Below are positions 60,906 through 64,000 of a stretch of 64,000 bases of DNA, in pieces. Each line of letters opens with the position of its first letter. Position 1 is the stretch's first letter. Source of the stretch: Rhodococcus sovatensis (lineage in GTDB: Bacteria > Actinomycetota > Actinomycetes > Mycobacteriales > Mycobacteriaceae); the NCBI RefSeq assembly GCF_037327425.1, contig NZ_CP147846.1, positions 3,534,001 through 3,598,000 on the forward strand, written 5' to 3'. The notes beneath the pieces are model-generated. The model was not told the origin of the DNA and did no database searches. It saw nothing but the letters and a program-made list of their open reading frames with translations. Both the position numbers and the translations under genes were made by a program.

Positions 60906-61500
60906 CGTCGACTCCTCGGGCGATCAGCGCATCTCCCATGGCATCTGCCGTACGAAGTGCCCGGACCAGAACCGGTGTGGCCAGCGCGGTCATCGACCAC
61001 TGCAGTCCGCGAGCCTTTCTCGCCTCGGACACCTCGTGCACGATGGTCGCCAGGATGGGAATGCATCGGATGGCCAACGCAAGCATCAGTCCTACCCGGT
61101 CCGGATCGACACCGAAGCGGCGCACCGGCTGCAGTACCCGTGTGACGGTATCGAGCATGTCGGTAACCCGCGTCGTCAACGTGACGAGGGCAGCCAGCGC
61201 CACCGAGATCACCAGCACCCCGCACACCACGATCGCGCGCGTCGGAGACGTGATGATCAGCTGGAAGATTCCGATGATCAGCATCATCCACAGCACCGGT
61301 CGGAGCTGGGCCAGAGCGACTTTCACGGGAATCCGGGCGACGGCGAACAACGCCGCGACGACGAGTGCAACAGCACCGACAGCGACGGGCGTGCGAGCGA
61401 AGAGAGTCGCCGCGATGATCGTCAGCAGCAGGAGCAGCAACTTCACTCCGGCGGGCATCCGATGCAGCAGCGAGCTACCGGGCCGATACAAACCGATCAC
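60898..61500 (-). CDS. Energy-coupling factor transmembrane protein EcfT (BioN-like)
   Basis: A 200-residue membrane scaffold of ECF vitamin transporters. MIGLYRPGSSLLHRMPAGVK (the usual EcfT N-terminus), five to six helices, and the cytoplasmic coupling helices with ARKARGLQW and DAMGDALIARG (the A-R-G motifs that contact the ATPase). At 200 residues it is the short BioN type. Overlaps EcfA by 4 nt. No substrate-binding S component (for example BioY) is within the window. Confidence 0.9.
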   Translation of the reverse strand: MIGLYRPGSSLLHRMPAGVKLLLLLLTIIAATLFARTPVAVGAVALVVAALFAVARIPVKVALAQLRPVLWMMLIIGIFQLIITSPTRAIVVCGVLVISVALAALVTLTTRVTDMLDTVTRVLQPVRRFGVDPDRVGLMLALAIRCIPILATIVHEVSEARKARGLQWSMTALATPVLVRALRTADAMGDALIARGVDDD

Positions 61501-62177
61501 ATGACCAACTCCCGGTACGCCGGCACCGCATCGGCTGGGGATCCGTCGAACGCCACCAGGCCGTCGTCGATGACGATCACACGCTCGAACGAGTCCAACA
61601 AAGCCAGCTGATGGGTGACGACGATGACCTGTTGGTCGATCGAATCGAGTGCGTCGGCGACGACTCGGGCATTGCGGAGGTCGAGCAGCGTCGTCGGCTC
61701 GTCGGCGACGACGACCTCGGGGCGACGAATCAGCACCGCGCCGATCGCGAGCAACTGTTTCTGCCCGCCGGACAACAGGTGCGCTGGATGCTCGGCATGG
61801 CCGTCGAGCCGGAAGCGAACCAGGATGTCCTGCACGCGCTCTGCAACGTCCTGCTTGCTAAGCCCAGAGCGCCGCAGCGAGAACGCGAGATCCTCGGCCA
61901 CGGTGGGCATTACGATCTGAGTATCCGGGTCGGTGAAGACGAAACCGACCTTCTTGCGGACCTGCGCGCCCTTCTTCGCGGCGTCGACACCGTCGACCGT
62001 CACGGTCCCCGAGTTCGGTGCGAGCAGTCCGTTGATGGTGCGCGCCAACGTCGACTTGCCCGATCCGTTCGATCCGATGATGCCGACTCGTCGCTCGGTG
62101 ATACGAAGATCGATACCGCGCAACACTTCCCGCTCTCCGAATGCGTGCCGGACGGCATCGAAGACGATCTCACTCAC
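61497..62177 (-). CDS. Energy-coupling factor ATPase EcfA (BioM-like)
   Basis: A 226-residue ATPase from the GTG at 62177 (MSEIVFDAVRHAFGEREVLR). Walker A is GSNGSGKST, Q-loop FTDPDTQIVMPTV, signature HLLSGGQKQLLAIGA, Walker B VVVADEPTTLLDLRN, H-loop IVVTHQLAL. The size and lack of a C-terminal domain fit BioM. Overlaps the thiolase stop by 4 nt (GTGA). A longer in-frame upstream region is within the thiolase gene and is excluded. Confidence 0.92.
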   Translation of the reverse strand: MSEIVFDAVRHAFGEREVLRGIDLRITERRVGIIGSNGSGKSTLARTINGLLAPNSGTVTVDGVDAAKKGAQVRKKVGFVFTDPDTQIVMPTVAEDLAFSLRRSGLSKQDVAERVQDILVRFRLDGHAEHPAHLLSGGQKQLLAIGAVLIRRPEVVVADEPTTLLDLRNARVVADALDSIDQQVIVVTHQLALLDSFERVIVIDDGLVAFDGSPADAVPAYRELVM

Positions 62178-63331
62178 TGCACACGCTCCACGATCATTGC
62201 GATTCCTTGACCTCCACCGATCGCGCAGGCCGCGAGACCGAGTTCCGGTCCGGACGAGGTGGACATCTGACGCGCCAACCGCACCAGCAATATTGCACCG
62301 GACGCGCCCCACGGATGCCCCATCGCGATCGCGCCACCTTGCGGGCACAGTGCGCTCTCGTCGAGCCCCAACTCGTCGGACACCGCGAGAACGACGGACG
62401 CGAATGCCTCGGTGATCTCGACGATGCCGATGTCGGACAGAGCAACTCCGGTGCGAGCAAGCACCTTCTCGATGGCAGGGACCGGGCCGAGCCCCGGCAA
62501 CGCAGGATCCGAACCCGCGACTGCAGATCCTAGAATCCGCAGGGCTGGAAGACCTTCGGCGCGCGCGGCAGTCGTCACCGCGATCACCGCAGCCCCGTCC
62601 GAGATTCCGCACGAATTTCCCGCAGTCACAGTCCCGTCCGCAGTGAACGTCGGTCGCAAACGCGCCAACCTACCCTCACTCATGTTCGGCCTGATCCGCT
62701 GGTCACGGAAGATGCCTGCCACTGGCACGATCTCATCGGTGAAATCTGTTGCAGCAGCGGCCATATGCGAACGTGAGGCGTATGCGTCTTGACGCTCGCG
62801 GCTGATCCCGCGGATGCGAGCGAGATCGTCGGCGGCCACTCCCATGTCCGGATCGGGAAACCCTGTCGGCGCGAACGGCGCACGGGTGTACCTGACCAGC
62901 TCAGCGCCACTGTCTTGCTTGGCACTACGGCGGGTCGGCCAGAACCGCCAGGGCGCAGTGCTCGCCGACTCGACGCCACCGGCGAGAATCAGCTGATCGT
63001 CACCGCACCTGACTCGCGCGGCTGCCTGCATGACTGCGTCGAGTCCGGACCCGCACTGACGGTCGACCGTCACACCCGGAACGTCGACGCCGAGTCCTGC
63101 CGCCAACGAGGCGATCCGTGCGGGATCGCCGCCGGGTCCGAGGCAGTTGCCGAGAACGACATCGTCGACCTGGGTAGTACAGCCGGCGTCGAGCAACGTT
63201 CGCATCGCGGCTTGGAGAACCGGAGCAGCCAGATCTGTCGTCGTGAGGTCCGCGAAGCCATGCCCGGCATTGCCGATCGGTGTCCGCCACGGCGCGACGA
63301 GAACAGGGGCGTTCGTGGCTGATCGGGTCAT
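62174..63331 (-). CDS. Thiolase (acetyl-CoA C-acyltransferase)
   Basis: A 385-residue thiolase from the ATG at 63331 (MTRSATNAPVLVAPWRTPIG). The nucleophilic Cys is in TVDRQCGSGLDAVMQ (near residue 88), His in AIAMGHPWGASGAILLVR, and the second Cys in LAACAIGGGQGIAM. It is degradative-type in outline. It lies between an AMP-ligase gene and the ECF genes with 4-nt overlaps on both sides, so all five gene products belong to one operon. Confidence 0.92.
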   Translation of the reverse strand: MTRSATNAPVLVAPWRTPIGNAGHGFADLTTTDLAAPVLQAAMRTLLDAGCTTQVDDVVLGNCLGPGGDPARIASLAAGLGVDVPGVTVDRQCGSGLDAVMQAAARVRCGDDQLILAGGVESASTAPWRFWPTRRSAKQDSGAELVRYTRAPFAPTGFPDPDMGVAADDLARIRGISRERQDAYASRSHMAAAATDFTDEIVPVAGIFRDQRIRPNMSEGRLARLRPTFTADGTVTAGNSCGISDGAAVIAVTTAARAEGLPALRILGSAVAGSDPALPGLGPVPAIEKVLARTGVALSDIGIVEITEAFASVVLAVSDELGLDESALCPQGGAIAMGHPWGASGAILLVRLARQMSTSSGPELGLAACAIGGGQGIAMIVERVQ

Positions 63332-64000
63332 GGTTGCGAGTCTGTCACTCGAGCTCGTGCGATCTTGCCGCTGCCCGTGCGAGGGAGCTCGTCGACGACG
63401 GTCCACCGACGCGGTATGGCCTCCTTCTGCAGCGACGCCCGCGCCTGGTCCTTTATTCGAGTCAGCAGCGCGGTCCGGTCGGGCGTGCTGTCGTCTCGCG
63501 AGCTGCGATCCAGTTCGAGCACCGCAGTCACCGTCTCGCCGAGAACAGCGTGGGGTGTGCCGATGACCGCAGATGCCTTGACGCCGACGATGGCGTCGAG
63601 AATTCGTTCGACGTCCTCGGCGAGAACGGTCGTTCCTCCGACGTTCACCGCCGCACTCCCCCTACCGTGCACGACGAGTTCGCCCCCTGGCCGCAGTTCC
63701 GCAAGGTCGCCGACTCCGACCCACTCGTCGGCACCGAGAACGCGGTAGGGCGAACGCACGAACAGCAGACCGTCCCTGATCTCGGCCTCGACGCGATCCA
63801 GAAGCCGCAGGGGGCCGGGAACCACACGCGCCGCGACGAGCGACAGCTCAGCGGCGCCGTAGTACTCGACGAGCCGTAGACCGCGCGCACGATTTTCCGC
63901 GCCGGCATCGAGCGAGGCCCCGGCCACAACGGCGGTGTGCAGGTTCGGCGCGCGGTGCAGCAACTCCCGAAGCACTGCGGGAACGGCGTGCGTCACCGTG
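63328..64000 (-). CDS. AMP-forming ligase, C-terminal part; 5' end outside window
   Basis: The visible 224 residues include VEYYGAAELSLVAARVVPG (A5), VGVGDLAELRPGGELVVHGRG (A7/A8), and the C-domain ending ELPRTGSGKIARARV, where the Lys of SGKIAR is the catalytic A10 Lys. Reading is open to base 64000; the ATP-binding N-terminal half lies upstream. Ends with a 4-nt overlap into the thiolase gene. A second ligase in the same operon (59409-60905) has similar motifs. Confidence 0.85.
   Translation of the reverse strand, partial: TVTHAVPAVLRELLHRAPNLHTAVVAGASLDAGAENRARGLRLVEYYGAAELSLVAARVVPGPLRLLDRVEAEIRDGLLFVRSPYRVLGADEWVGVGDLAELRPGGELVVHGRGSAAVNVGGTTVLAEDVERILDAIVGVKASAVIGTPHAVLGETVTAVLELDRSSRDDSTPDRTALLTRIKDQARASLQKEAIPRRWTVVDELPRTGSGKIARARVTDSQP

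Overview
The window is high-GC, densely packed chromosomal DNA from a mycolic-acid-containing actinomycete, most likely Rhodococcus or a close relative. The evidence is a mycothiol-conjugate amidase (mca), two Ag85-type mycolyltransferases, paired DUF3558 lipoproteins, and gene order matching two Mycobacterium tuberculosis blocks: Rv1080c-Rv1093 (greA, DUF4307, mca, small membrane protein, YyaL-like protein, hemolysin III, Z-prenyl synthase, coaA, glyA) and Rv0971c-Rv0976c (echA7-fadE12-accA2-accD2-fadE13-AtuA). Both synteny calls are from memory of the M. tuberculosis map.

Layout. 1-9.6 kb: housekeeping block with glyA (cut by the window edge), a DUF885 protein, coaA, a short-chain Z-prenyl diphosphate synthase, hemolysin III, YyaL-like protein, mca and greA. 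9.7-19.3 kb: BAAT-type hydrolase, DrrAB-like ABC exporter, beta-propeller lipoprotein, VOC protein, ilvA plus an FAD reductase, and two convergent mycolyltransferase paralogues. 19.4-25.8 kb: a five-gene Asp23/Gls24-DUF2273-AmaP envelope-stress operon converging on, and overlapping, a Pnkp-Hen1 RNA-repair operon. 26-30.8 kb: the str operon (rpsL-rpsG-fusA-tuf). 30.8-34.3 kb: two DUF3558 lipoproteins, an ABM-domain membrane protein and guanine deaminase. 34.4-44.2 kb: an eight-gene acyl-CoA catabolic operon (TIGR03084, AtuA, two acyl-CoA dehydrogenases, biotin-dependent carboxylase alpha and beta, enoyl-CoA hydratase, TetR) preceded by a 16-bp perfect palindrome.

44.3-54.8 kb is more accessory: a secreted EEP-family lipoprotein, an ASCH protein, a GNAT that looks frameshifted, a DUF222-HNH (13E12-type) protein behind a near-consensus SOS box, a secreted lipase, a hydrolase truncated by a decayed IS110-family transposase, an HTH protein coupled to a membrane adenylate cyclase, and an MFS transporter. 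54.8-64 kb: aroQ, a DsbA-VKOR disulfide pair, RidA, an NlpC/P60 wall hydrolase, an acyl-ACP thioesterase, and an operon in which ECF-transporter EcfT and EcfA genes are embedded among two AMP-forming ligases and a thiolase.

A dispersed hairpin repeat (arms CAGTGGCACG / CGTGCCACTG with outer GGCTCCGCC / GGCGGAGCC) occurs four times in intergenic DNA. I saw no CRISPR array, no tRNA or rRNA gene and no intact insertion sequence. The items I rate most worth following are the ECF/ligase/thiolase operon, the RNA-repair operon with its antisense overlap, the SOS-box HNH gene, and the IS110 scar.
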